From Litorivita pollutaquae (GTDB lineage Bacteria; Pseudomonadota; Alphaproteobacteria; Rhodobacterales; Rhodobacteraceae), in the NCBI RefSeq assembly GCF_003205515.1, contig NZ_KZ826481.1:476660-540659 (forward strand): a stretch of DNA of 64,000 bases, given 5' to 3'. The position numbers and the translations under genes were made by a program. Positions 43,456 through 52,043 of this stretch are shown here, piece after piece. Below the pieces are notes generated by a model. That model had not been told where the DNA came from. It saw nothing but the letters and a program-made list of their open reading frames with translations, and searched no databases. Position 1 is the stretch's first letter. The number at the start of each line of letters is the position of its first letter.

Positions 43456-44034
43456 ATGCCCCTCCCGAACCCTGCCGCTCTTGAATTTCTACTCACTCGG
43501 CGCTCGCGCCCGCAAAAGACGCTTGGTTTGCCAGTGCCGAACCGCGACGAGTTGACCCCGCTTTTGACTGCCGCCGCCCGCACCCCTGATCATGGCAAAT
43601 TGGAGCCCTGGCGGTTTATCGTGTTGGAGCAACCGGCGATGCCCCGCCTTGCCGGCTTGGCGCAGGCGCGCGGCGAAGCGCTTGGCCTCGCCTCCGAACA
43701 AATCACCAAAGGCGTCGCACAATTTGCCAGCGGCAAACTCGCGGTCGTCGTCGTCGAAGTGCAAACACCGTCGGAAAAAATTCCCGCCATTGAACAAACC
43801 TATAGCGCCGGAGCGGTGTGCCTTGCCCTGCTCAACGCCGCTTTGGCCGCCGGATGGGGGGCCAATTGGCTTTCGGGTTGGCCCAGCCATGACCGGAGTT
43901 TCATCGAAGACGGCTTTGGCCTTGCGGCGCATGAACGTGTGGCCGGGATCATCCATATCGGCACCGAAGGCGCGGTGCCGCCCGACCGGCCCCGCCCGGA
44001 TCTGGACACGATCACCACATGGATGGATACATGA
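43456..44034 (+). CDS. Nitroreductase family protein (RutE/YdjA-like)
   Basis: The 192-residue FMN-dependent nitroreductase has LLTRRSRPQKTLGLPVPNRDEL at the start, the AARTPDHGKLEPWRFIV loop and a GWGANWLSGWPSHD segment, as in the short YdjA-like branch. The substrate is unknown. Its stop overlaps the start of the EI24 gene (ATGA). Confidence 0.85.
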   Translation: MPLPNPAALEFLLTRRSRPQKTLGLPVPNRDELTPLLTAAARTPDHGKLEPWRFIVLEQPAMPRLAGLAQARGEALGLASEQITKGVAQFASGKLAVVVVEVQTPSEKIPAIEQTYSAGAVCLALLNAALAAGWGANWLSGWPSHDRSFIEDGFGLAAHERVAGIIHIGTEGAVPPDRPRPDLDTITTWMDT

Positions 44035-44732
44035 TCCTCACCGCATTTTTCCGCGCCCTCGGGCAAATCGACGATCCGCGATTTCGCAAGGTTTTGATGC
44101 TTGGCATCGGGTTGACCATCGCGCTGTTGGTGGCGGCCTGTGCCGGTGTGTTTGCCTTGGTCACCTGGGCCACCGGCGATAGCCTGACCCTGCCTTTGGT
44201 GGGCGAGGTCACTTGGGTTGGTGATTTTCTCGGCATTGGCAGCATTGTCATGATGTTGGTTCTATCGGTCTTCTTGATGGTTCCGGTGGCCTCGGCCATC
44301 ACGTCGATGTTCCTGGATGAGGTCGCCGATGCCGTCGAGGCCCGCCATTACCCCGATTTGCCGCCTGCCCCGCATACGCCGTTTTTCGATGCGCTGCGCG
44401 ATACGATCAACTATCTGGGCGTTTTGATCGTGGCGAATATTCTGGCGCTTTTACTCTATCTGATCCTGCCTTTCGGGGCCATTTTGATCTTTTGGGGGCT
44501 GAACGGATATCTTTTGGGGCGTGAATATTTCCAATTGGCCGCGATGCGCCGGATCGGGCCAGAGGGGGCAAATGCCCTGCGCAAGAAACACGGGATGACG
44601 ATTTGGGGCGCGGGAGTTTTGATGGCGATCCCGCTCACGGTGCCTTTGGTCAATCTTTTGGTGCCGATCATCGGGGCGGCCACCTTCACCCATATTTTCC
44701 ATGCTCTGCACCGGCGTAGCAATGACGGGTAG
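44031..44732 (+). CDS. EI24 domain (CysZ-like) integral membrane protein
   Basis: The 233-residue protein has four to five membrane segments and the EI24/CysZ arrangement, with SAITSMFLDEVADAVEARHYPDLP between spans and LNGYLLGREYFQLAAMRR after the third. CysZ proteins import sulfate, but many alphaproteobacterial members have no tested function. The ATG at 44031 overlaps the nitroreductase stop. An ATG four codons earlier is possible. Confidence 0.8.
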   Translation: MILTAFFRALGQIDDPRFRKVLMLGIGLTIALLVAACAGVFALVTWATGDSLTLPLVGEVTWVGDFLGIGSIVMMLVLSVFLMVPVASAITSMFLDEVADAVEARHYPDLPPAPHTPFFDALRDTINYLGVLIVANILALLLYLILPFGAILIFWGLNGYLLGREYFQLAAMRRIGPEGANALRKKHGMTIWGAGVLMAIPLTVPLVNLLVPIIGAATFTHIFHALHRRSNDG

Positions 44733-44837
44733 CGCCCTACAAAGCGCCCGCTATGCGCCCACCAGCGCCGGCGCATAACGGGACCGCGCAGAGACACAGT
44801 GCCGCTGCGGGCATGGCGCGGGTCTCGACTTCGACGG

Positions 44838-44852
44838 TTAACAATACCTTAA
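44838..44852. promoter_or_regulatory. Perfect CtrA-type site TTAA-N7-TTAA
   Basis: TTAACAATACCTTAA lies about 104 bases before the VPLPA-CTERM gene and is the only exact TTAA-N7-TTAA that I found in the window. CtrA is conserved in Rhodobacterales. Binding here is inferred from sequence only. Confidence 0.45.
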
Positions 44853-44955
44853 TCCTGCCCAGATCACGCCGCATTCCATCGGTATCTTGACCAGATCACG
44901 CTCCTTCTGCCGGAGCTTTCTGCCACCGTAAAGCCCCTGTCGAAAGGAGCTTGTC

Positions 44956-45600
44956 ATGATACGTAAATTCACCGCCACGCTGGTGCTCTCACTTGGCCTA
45001 TCGACGTGTGTCCCCGCCGCATGGGCTTTGACCTATGACCCTGTCGGTGTTCAAACCAATGTCAATGAGGCCACTGTATTCGGCAGCTGGCAAACCATTT
45101 ACTCCGGTCTTTATTCCGACAGCGGCATCGCCCTCGCCGATATTTATTCCGATGCCAATGATCAGGTGATGTTTGCCGCACGGCAAGTCGGATCAACCAG
45201 TTTTTCGTTGCTGGCGACGATTGACACGGCCACACTGACCACCCTGCACACCGCCCACAACGTCACGGTCGAGGCCAATGGAGCCCAATGGTATGCCAAC
45301 GGGCTGTCGATGGGTTTTGCCGGTCTGGGCAGTTCGATTTTCCAGATCGACGCCGATGTGTTGTTCAGCAACGGGGCGCAGCGGTTGAGCTGGCATACCA
45401 ATTCCGGTGCCAATATTGACGCCGACGCAGCCGCCACCGAAATCGGGGCGGGATGGCGCGCGGGGACTGCCTATTTCGCCTATGGTGGATGGGAGCGGTT
45501 TATCCTGACCGAAATTCCTGCGGTGCCAGTGCCGGCGGGATTGCCCTTGCTTCTGGGCGGGATGGGCTCATTTGCCTTGATGAGGCGCCGCCGCAATTAA
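44956..45600 (+). CDS. VPLPA-CTERM sorting-domain protein
   Basis: The 214-residue protein has a Sec signal peptide (LVLSLGLSTCVPAAWA) and a C-terminal sorting tail: VPVPAGLPLLLGG, a short hydrophobic helix and RRRRN. This is the VPLPA-CTERM form typical of Rhodobacterales, thought to be processed by a dedicated exosortase-like enzyme. The body is Thr/Ala/Ser-rich with no known domain. AAAGGAGC lies upstream of the ATG. It is followed by a strong terminator. Confidence 0.82.
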   Translation: MIRKFTATLVLSLGLSTCVPAAWALTYDPVGVQTNVNEATVFGSWQTIYSGLYSDSGIALADIYSDANDQVMFAARQVGSTSFSLLATIDTATLTTLHTAHNVTVEANGAQWYANGLSMGFAGLGSSIFQIDADVLFSNGAQRLSWHTNSGANIDADAAATEIGAGWRAGTAYFAYGGWERFILTEIPAVPVPAGLPLLLGGMGSFALMRRRRN

Positions 45601-45625
45601 TCGCACGCGGCCTCACGACATATGC

Positions 45626-45655
45626 AAAACGGCGAAGGAACTCCTTCGCCGTTTT
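45626..45655. terminator. Bidirectional intrinsic terminator
   Basis: A perfect inverted repeat AAAACGGCGAAGG/CCTTCGCCGTTTT with a four-base loop gives a GC stem flanked by A and T tracts. It serves the VPLPA-CTERM gene and the convergent DUF1467 gene. Confidence 0.85.
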
Positions 45656-45675
45656 TATGTTGCGCAGCCTGCGGC

Positions 45676-45981
45676 CTATTGCTCTGCCGGAACGGACTGC
45701 TCCAACGTGGGGCGCGGGCCGAGACGATCAAAGAAATCAAAATCTCGCACCGTCAATATCCCTGAAAAGATCACAAAGGCGCAGATCACCCAAAGCACCG
45801 AAGCAATCGCCGTGGTGATCCAAGCTTTCTTTTTGAGATGATGATGCTCTGGCGCGCCGGCCTGCGTTCCCGGCACGATTTCTCCCAAATCGCCTTGGGT
45901 CTGGATGCGGAAGGGAATCACGACCAGAAAGGTCATGAACCATAAAACCGCAAACAGAACGATGGCTGAGGTGATCCCCAT
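45676..45981 (-). CDS. DUF1467 family membrane protein
   Basis: The 101-residue protein has two membrane helices (ITSAIVLFAVLWFMTFLVVI and ITTAIASVLWVICAFVIF) with a PFRIQTQGDLGEIVPGTQ loop characteristic of DUF1467. It shares a base with the stop/start junction of the methylmalonyl-CoA epimerase gene, its usual partner in alphaproteobacteria. Function unknown. Confidence 0.87.
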   Translation of the reverse strand: MGITSAIVLFAVLWFMTFLVVIPFRIQTQGDLGEIVPGTQAGAPEHHHLKKKAWITTAIASVLWVICAFVIFSGILTVRDFDFFDRLGPRPTLEQSVPAEQ

Positions 45982-46385
45982 CAGACTTGCTCCAGTTCCA
46001 CCAGGCAGCCGTTGAAGTCTTTGGGATGCAGGAACAGAACCGGTTTACCGTGGGCCCCGATTTTCGGCTCGCCGTTGCCAAGAACCCGCGCGCCAGTGGA
46101 TTTCAAATGATCGCGAGCGGCAATGATGTCATCGACTTCGTAACATACGTGGTGCATGCCGCCCGAGGGGTTCTTTTCCAAGAAGGCGGCAATCGGGCTG
46201 TTGTCGCCCAAGGGGTAAAGCAGCTCGATCTTGGTGTTTGGCAGTTCGATAAAGACCACGGTGACGCCGTGATCCGGTTCGTCTTGCGGCGCACCGACAT
46301 TTGCCCCCAAGGCATTGCGGTATTGGTCGGCTGCGGCCTCCAGATCGGGCACGGCAATGGCAACATGGTTCAATCGGCCAATCAT
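45981..46385 (-). CDS. mce: Methylmalonyl-CoA epimerase
   Basis: The 134-residue vicinal-oxygen-chelate protein (GRLNHVAIAVPDLEAAADQY, GGMHHVCYEVDDI, LHPKDFNGCLVELEQV) has the metal-binding His/Glu pattern of methylmalonyl-CoA epimerase. It interconverts the 2R and 2S forms of methylmalonyl-CoA between propionyl-CoA carboxylase and the mutase. It is transcribed with the DUF1467 gene. Confidence 0.92.
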   Translation of the reverse strand: MIGRLNHVAIAVPDLEAAADQYRNALGANVGAPQDEPDHGVTVVFIELPNTKIELLYPLGDNSPIAAFLEKNPSGGMHHVCYEVDDIIAARDHLKSTGARVLGNGEPKIGAHGKPVLFLHPKDFNGCLVELEQV

Positions 46386-46712
46386 TTCTCTCTCCTTGGC
46401 TTTCGCATCTTTGTATCACGATATGTTGGGTGCTGTTATGGGCTGCGCATCGCTGCTGTGCAAGGGGACCATTGGCGGATCTGCGCCCCACATCATAGCA
46501 AGGTTCGGGCCCGCGACGGGCACCAAAAAACACCTGCCGCCTAGGCCCGTTCCCCGTCGCGCCCCATCGGCGGCGCGCAGACATTCTGCAGATCATGGTA
46601 AATTAATTGCCCGCAGCGCCGCCTCATTAACGGCGCATTCACCATAGTTGCGTTAGCGTCTTCCAATCCTGAAGCCCAAACCCTCATATTTGCCCCTCAA
46701 GGAACCAACCCC
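46386..46712. other. 327-base divergent gap between mce and the response regulator gene
   Basis: The gap is non-coding. Near 46603 and 46627 are two TTAA tetramers, and TTAACGGCGCATTCA (46627-46641) is a one-mismatch version of the CtrA site. AAGGA lies before the response regulator ATG. No other structure was recognised. Confidence 0.4.
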
Positions 46713-47429
46713 ATGGACGATCAAGACGCCTTCCTCCCCTATAGCTCTCCCACTTCCACCCGCCCTTTGTTGGGCTTGACGGTTTTGGTGGTCGAAGACA
46801 GCCGTTTTGCATGTGAAGCGCTGCGTCTTTTGTGTCTGCGGTCGGGGGCACGTATTCGCCGTGCCGATTGCCTGCGCTCGGCGCGGCGGCATTTGCAAGT
46901 TTACCGGCCCTCTGTCGTGATGATTGATCTGGGTTTGCCAGACGGATCCGGCGCCGAATTGATCGACGAACTGGCCCGCACGACACCGCGCGTCGGGGTG
47001 ATCCTCGGGATGAGCGGCGATGACAATACCGAACGTATGGCCATGGCGGCGGGCGCCGACGGTTTCCTTGCCAAACCGGTCCATAGCGTTGCCAGTTTCC
47101 AAGAAATGATCCTGTCTCATCTTCCTGCCGATCGCCGCCCCAGCGGCCCGCGGATGGTCAACGACGAAGTGATCCAACCCGACCCCATCGCCTACCGCGA
47201 CGATATGGCTCATGTGGCGGATCTTTTGGGCGAAGGCACTGATGAGCGCATGTTGGATTATGTCGCGCAATTTGTCGCCGGCGTGGCGCGCAGCGCCGAT
47301 GATATGGCTTTGGCGATGGTGGCAGATGCCTTATCCGATGTCAGATCCGAAGGCCTTGCCTCCAATACGGTGGTCGCCCAACTGGCTGGTTTGGTGCAAG
47401 ACCGTTTGAGCGAAAAAATCGCGATCTGA
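46713..47429 (+). CDS. Response regulator with undefined C-terminal domain
   Basis: The 238-residue protein begins with a receiver domain complete in key residues: E28/D29, phospho-acceptor D72 (VVMIDLGLPDGSG), S101 and K121 with the following Pro. The last 110 residues form helices without a recognisable DNA-binding or enzymatic output, with an MLDYVAQFVAGVARSADDM segment that could be an Hpt-like bundle but lacks an obvious His. No sensor kinase is adjacent. It probably takes part in a phosphorelay or works by protein contact. Confidence 0.8.
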   Translation: MDDQDAFLPYSSPTSTRPLLGLTVLVVEDSRFACEALRLLCLRSGARIRRADCLRSARRHLQVYRPSVVMIDLGLPDGSGAELIDELARTTPRVGVILGMSGDDNTERMAMAAGADGFLAKPVHSVASFQEMILSHLPADRRPSGPRMVNDEVIQPDPIAYRDDMAHVADLLGEGTDERMLDYVAQFVAGVARSADDMALAMVADALSDVRSEGLASNTVVAQLAGLVQDRLSEKIAI

Positions 47430-47456
47430 CCGTCAGCAGCATCAACACACCGACGG

Positions 47457-47485
47457 AAAAACCGGCATACCACGCCGGTTTTTTT
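47457..47485. terminator. Intrinsic terminator after the response regulator gene
   Basis: ACCGGC and GCCGGT arms with a seven-base loop are flanked by AAAA and TTTTTTT. It can act in both directions, since the next gene is convergent. Confidence 0.8.
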
Positions 47486-47536
47486 GCGCGGTACATACCG
47501 GATTTTGGCGTCCATTATTTGCCGGGCAGCAACCGC

Positions 47537-48250
47537 CTATAGCGCCGGATCGGACCCGGCCCGCACCAGCCGCGTCAAATCACTCAGGCGTTCTTTTTGC
47601 CGCCCTTGCGCATCGAAATTCGACGGCGCGAGCCAAAAATCAAAAGCCTCGGATAGGGCGGGCCACTCTTTATCAATCACTGCAAACCATGCGGTATCGC
47701 GGTTGCGCCCCTTGGCCACAGACGCCTGACGGAACACCCCTTCATAGGTGAAGCCGAGCCGCTGCGCCGCACGTCGCGACGCGATGTTGAGCGCATTGCA
47801 TTTCCACTCATAGCGCCGATAACCCGCCTCGAATGCCCATTTCATCATCAAATACATGGTTTCGGTGGCCGCACGGGTGTTTTGCAACCTAAGGCCAAAG
47901 CAAATATTGCCGACCTCGATCGATCCTGCCTCTGGCGCAATGCGCAGGTATGATGCCACCCCGCCAAAACGCCCGGTCTCAACATCCTTGATCGCAAAAA
48001 ACTGCATGTCGCTTTTGGCGGTGCTTTCGCGCACCCAGCGGTGATATTGTGCCGCAGATGCGAAAGGCCCGTCATACATATACCGGAACAACGCATCCTG
48101 TCCCTCAACCGCCTGAAACAACAACGCCGCGTGAGCATCGGCGTCCAATGGCTCGACCCGGCAATACCGCCCCTGCATCACTGCCGATTCGGGGCGGGTG
48201 GGCGCGCGCCAGTTTTTCACTTCCTCGCCAATGGATTGCTGCTCACTCAT
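47537..48250 (-). CDS. GNAT-family N-acetyltransferase (RimJ/RimL-like)
   Basis: The 237-residue protein has a GNAT_3-type fold, with VEIGNICFGLRLQNTRAATETMYLMMKWAFEAG in the acetyl-CoA site region and NIASRRAAQRLGFTYEGVFRQA near the end. These enzymes acetylate N-termini or small molecules. The substrate is unknown. It stands alone between terminators. Confidence 0.85.
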   Translation of the reverse strand: MSEQQSIGEEVKNWRAPTRPESAVMQGRYCRVEPLDADAHAALLFQAVEGQDALFRYMYDGPFASAAQYHRWVRESTAKSDMQFFAIKDVETGRFGGVASYLRIAPEAGSIEVGNICFGLRLQNTRAATETMYLMMKWAFEAGYRRYEWKCNALNIASRRAAQRLGFTYEGVFRQASVAKGRNRDTAWFAVIDKEWPALSEAFDFWLAPSNFDAQGRQKERLSDLTRLVRAGSDPAL

Positions 48251-48502
48251 GCCGGGCTCCTATCGCTTTGGGGTACGATAGGCGGGTGCCGATGAGGGCG
48301 AAAGTCCAAAACGATGGCCTGAAAAAAATGGGAAACCCCGCGTGGCGTTTCACAGCGACAAGTGCCAGAATGTTGTCCCGGATCGCATCGCACCTCTCTA
48401 TTCCTTAGATCCCGCAGCGGATCAGGAAACAGGCCCCGCGCGTTCAGCCGTATCGCGCCAGTGGGATGGGCGGCACGCACACCACCGCACCGGCGACGAC
48501 AC

Positions 48503-49792
48503 TCACCGCAACAACCGGAGGTCGCGCCCCATATCAAGCCCCGGAAAAACAGCGGTTTCCAACAGGCTGCGGTCCACCCCGAACAGCCCCCGCATCGCCC
48601 AGGCCGCAATCGCACGCACATCGCGTGTCGGCATCAAATCGCGCCGCGCATAAAGATCGCTATCCTCCAGCCCCGGCCAATCGGCCCAAACCTGTCCGCC
48701 GCGCAGCGCACCGCCCGCCAGAACCATCGCACCGCCGGTGCCATGATCGGTGCCACCCGATCCGTTGAGACGCACGGTGCGGCCAAATTCCGTCATCGCC
48801 AGAACGCAGGTTTTGCCCCACACCGGCCCCAACCCGTCCTTCAACGTGGCGATACAATCGGCCAATCGCGTCATCGGTGCCGCGATCCGGCGGGCTTGAT
48901 GCGCATGGGTGTCCCAACCGCCCAATGAAAACGCCGCGATCCGGCTGGCGCCGGTCAAACGCGAGGCCGCAAAAGCGGCCAGTTCCACATGTCCCGTGCC
49001 CGCGCGCGCGCCGCGCATCTGCTCTTGCATCTGCGATAACATCGCACCCGCATCCGTTCCGCCAAATCCGGCGCCCTCATCCGCTGCGGGGCCGCCTTCC
49101 ATCAACATCGTTAAATCATTGCCGGACAACTCCGCCGCCTCATAAAGCGCGTCGCGAAACAGCGGATCGTCATGCATAATCCGCTCGGCCAGATCAAAGC
49201 TCTGTGGATCCATGGTCAGGGCCGTATCCGGCGCCCAGTTGGCAACCGGCGCCGCCCCGGCAAGAACACGCAAATCCCCACGACCGATGGCAAATCCGGT
49301 CTGTGCTTCGGTGCCCGGCACGGATTGCAAAAGCCGGTTAAGCCAGCCATCGCGCACACGACCGAAGGCGTCCATATCAGTGCCCGCTTCCAGAACATCC
49401 TGCCCATCGAAATGGCTGCGCTTATCGCGGTAGGGGGTCGAAACGGCATGGGCAAATCCCAATTCTCCTGCGCTCCACAACGGCGCCAGCGGTGCCAATG
49501 CCGGATGCATCGCAAAAAAGCCGTTGCCAAGCCGCGCATCGTCTTGGCCCGCTGCGCCGCGCAGGGCCGCAAAATGCCGATCGCCCACAGGCCGCAGCAC
49601 ATCCACGCCGTCCATTGCACCGCGCAAGATGATCACCACCAACCGGTTTTCCCAAGGCGCCGAAGCAAATGTCACCGGCGTGACCAAAGGGCTGGCCGCC
49701 AAGGAACAGCCGATGAGACCGGCCGCGCCAAACCGCAGCAGATCACGGCGCGACATCGACTTGCCTGTTTTCGTCATAAAATCCGCAGTCAT
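48503..49792 (-). CDS. DUF1501 exported protein (Tat signal)
   Basis: The 429-residue protein has a twin-arginine signal (SRRDLLRFGAAGLIGCSLA) and the DUF1501 pattern: LVVIILRGAMDGVDVLRP, GWDTHAHQ and MTEFGRTVRLNGSGGTDHGTGG, a sulfatase/phosphatase-like core. DUF1501 and DUF1800 genes are nearly always paired, with unknown function in the periplasm or on the surface. A ribosome site AAAGGA lies eight bases before the ATG, inside the end of the DUF1800 gene region. Confidence 0.87.
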   Translation of the reverse strand: MTADFMTKTGKSMSRRDLLRFGAAGLIGCSLAASPLVTPVTFASAPWENRLVVIILRGAMDGVDVLRPVGDRHFAALRGAAGQDDARLGNGFFAMHPALAPLAPLWSAGELGFAHAVSTPYRDKRSHFDGQDVLEAGTDMDAFGRVRDGWLNRLLQSVPGTEAQTGFAIGRGDLRVLAGAAPVANWAPDTALTMDPQSFDLAERIMHDDPLFRDALYEAAELSGNDLTMLMEGGPAADEGAGFGGTDAGAMLSQMQEQMRGARAGTGHVELAAFAASRLTGASRIAAFSLGGWDTHAHQARRIAAPMTRLADCIATLKDGLGPVWGKTCVLAMTEFGRTVRLNGSGGTDHGTGGAMVLAGGALRGGQVWADWPGLEDSDLYARRDLMPTRDVRAIAAWAMRGLFGVDRSLLETAVFPGLDMGRDLRLLR

Positions 49793-49795
49793 GAT

Positions 49796-51253
49796 TTACA
49801 TCCTTTGAAAGGCAGGCGAGAGCAGGACAAGCCCGACCCCGATAGCGCGGGTTTCGGCCCCCCGCGCGGCAAAGGCCAAGTCCGGCGTGACCCGGTTGCC
49901 CAACGCCATATGCATAAAGTCCTCGGGATCGGGGAGCAGTTTCATCAAGGCAAAGGGCACCGTCATCGCCCATTGCATCCGCGCCACCAAACGTTGCGGC
50001 ATGATCCATGCGGCATCCTCTTCGGGCCATCCATCCGGTCCCGGCGGACGGTGCCAATTCTGCCCCATCTGCGCCAAGGGCGTGTGAAGATACCGCCGCA
50101 TGCGTTGCCGGTGCTTGACCGGTATATGGCGCGGGCCTGCCCCGAGGGCGCGCAAGGCCGAGGTCACAAAATCAAAGGGTTGCTTGACCTTTCCATGATC
50201 CGGCCCCCATGCCGCCGGATGACGCAGCAGCGCTTCGGTCACCGTGGCCAGATTGCCGCCGCTGTCAACAAAGGCCGTCTCCAACGCCGCCACAAGCCCC
50301 GCATCAGGCAGGTCCGACACGAAATGCCGCGCCAGTTTTTCCGCAATATGGCGGGCCGTGGCCGGATGGGCGGAAAGATCGTCAAAGGCGGCATAAATGT
50401 CTTCGATCACGGGTTTGCCGCCGCCATATCGCTTGCCCATAACCGTCTCATACCCCGGTTCAGCATGACCCTTGCGAAAAACGAACCCTTTGGCCGGTGC
50501 GTAGGACAGGCCGGTGAGCAATTCGGCCAACTGCCGCACATCGCTTTGTTGATAGGGGCCGTCTACGCCCAGCGTGTGTAGTTCCAGCATTTCACGCGCA
50601 AGGTTTTCGTTCATCCCGCCGCGCTTGGACCCGGTTTTGGCGCTGCGGCTGTTGGGCCCGATTGATCCGGCTTGATCGAGATACAACAGCATCACCGGAT
50701 GGGTCGCCGCCGCACGCAACATATCGGCAAACCGCCCCGCCACATGCGGACGGATCGCCTCCTCGACATAGGCGGCATCGGCGGGACGCAGTTGCTGGTT
50801 TTTTGAATGGGCCGTGAAATGATCCGCCCAAAACGCCGTAAGCCGTTCCCGCAGCCCGTCGCGGGTGGTTATGCGGCGTTGAATTTCATGGCCAAAGTCG
50901 CGCATTTCTCTGCGCCGCCCTTTGCGGATATGCTCGGTAATACGCAGGTGCAGCGCCTCTAGATCACGCGTCATCGCGCCGCGTGCAGGATCCTCGGCAT
51001 CCAAATCGGCCAAGTCGCGCGAGAGGCCACGCTCTTGGCTGCGCATTTGCCGAAAAACGGTGTTGCGCGCAATCAAACTGTCAAATCGGCCAATGGGATA
51101 GGCGCGGGCCGCCTCGTCCGAGCCGCGCAATCGCGTCATCATCTGCTCCACAGATTGCGGCGCTTCGATCTGCGGCGCGCGCCCACAGCCAAAACGGATC
51201 TCAGCCAAGACCGGGTCAAAGACATTTGGGGTTTCGAACGACCTATCAGACAC
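49796..51253 (-). CDS. DUF1800 family protein
   Basis: The protein has the DUF1800 pattern: FDPVLAEIRFGCGRAP near the start, FWADHFTAHSKN, NENLAREMLELHTLGVDGPY and HFVSDLP. No ATG is well placed. I start at the GTG at 51253 (485 residues), about ten residues before the conserved FDP. The open frame extends to 51424 with 57 residues that do not look native. It lies directly upstream of the DUF1501 gene. The absence of a signal peptide in this version suggests the true start or export route needs checking. Confidence 0.75.
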   Translation of the reverse strand: MSDRSFETPNVFDPVLAEIRFGCGRAPQIEAPQSVEQMMTRLRGSDEAARAYPIGRFDSLIARNTVFRQMRSQERGLSRDLADLDAEDPARGAMTRDLEALHLRITEHIRKGRRREMRDFGHEIQRRITTRDGLRERLTAFWADHFTAHSKNQQLRPADAAYVEEAIRPHVAGRFADMLRAAATHPVMLLYLDQAGSIGPNSRSAKTGSKRGGMNENLAREMLELHTLGVDGPYQQSDVRQLAELLTGLSYAPAKGFVFRKGHAEPGYETVMGKRYGGGKPVIEDIYAAFDDLSAHPATARHIAEKLARHFVSDLPDAGLVAALETAFVDSGGNLATVTEALLRHPAAWGPDHGKVKQPFDFVTSALRALGAGPRHIPVKHRQRMRRYLHTPLAQMGQNWHRPPGPDGWPEEDAAWIMPQRLVARMQWAMTVPFALMKLLPDPEDFMHMALGNRVTPDLAFAARGAETRAIGVGLVLLSPAFQRM

Positions 51254-51467
51254 GGGAAGCAACGCCTCACACTGCGCACGGGGGGCAATGCCGCGCAACC
51301 TATTGGTCAAGCTAGGCAATGCCACCTCAAGGTTCCAGCCTTTTCGCCGGATCCGGGCCGCAGATGGGCAAGACATCGCCCAAACTATGGAACCGCTCCT
51401 CACCTGTCTGCGTTGTGACGCCATAACTTCACTGCGCCTTCAGGGCGGAAAAAGGAAAGGATATCCC

Positions 51468-51944
51468 ATGGTTTCGATCTATGACGCCATCCGCGATGAC
51501 CACAATCGCCATCGGGAGTTGCTCGAAAAAATTGCCGACACAGAAGGCGCCAGCACCGCGCGCAAAGAAGCGTGGCAAGCATTTTATCGCGAGGTGAAAT
51601 CCCATTCAGCGGCGGAAGAAGAAGAGTTTTACGCCACATTGATGAACGAGACATGGGGGCAAGATGCCGCCCGGCATTCGGTGCATGAGCATGCGCAAAT
51701 CGACGAAATCATGGAAGAATTAGATGAGATGGATATGACGTCCTCCGGGTGGCTGACACGTTTCAAGACGCTCAAACACGACTATGAGCATCATATAGAC
51801 GAGGAAGAAGATGAGGTTTTCGCCCGCGCACGCAAGGTCGTGGGAGAAGAACAAAATGACGCCTTCGGCGCGCGCTTCACAGAGCGCAAGCAAAAGGAGC
51901 TGGAGCTTATCGAGAAGAAAAAGGCCGATCATCTGGAGGATTAA
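51468..51944 (+). CDS. Hemerythrin-domain (HHE) protein
   Basis: The 158-residue four-helix protein has hemerythrin-like metal ligands: H12/H15, H46 with E50 in HSAAEEEE, H70-H75 in HSVHEHAQ, and H104/H108 with nearby acidic residues. Such proteins bind a di-iron centre and may sense or buffer oxygen or NO. The ATG at 51468 follows AAAGGAAAGGA. It stands alone, divergent from the DUF1800 gene. Confidence 0.85.
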   Translation: MVSIYDAIRDDHNRHRELLEKIADTEGASTARKEAWQAFYREVKSHSAAEEEEFYATLMNETWGQDAARHSVHEHAQIDEIMEELDEMDMTSSGWLTRFKTLKHDYEHHIDEEEDEVFARARKVVGEEQNDAFGARFTERKQKELELIEKKKADHLED

Positions 51945-51985
51945 GTGCCCTCGCGCGATGGGGCGCCCGACCAACAGTCGGTAAA

Positions 51986-52020
51986 CGCAAAACCGCCGCG
52001 CATGTGATCTGCGCGGCGGT
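51986..52020 (-). terminator. Intrinsic terminator of aspS
   Basis: An 11-bp perfect stem (51992-52002 with 52010-52020, seven-base loop) is followed on the minus strand by TTTTGC. It could also act weakly on the convergent hemerythrin gene. Confidence 0.75.
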
Positions 52021-52043
52021 CCTCTTTGGGCTAGAAACGGGTT

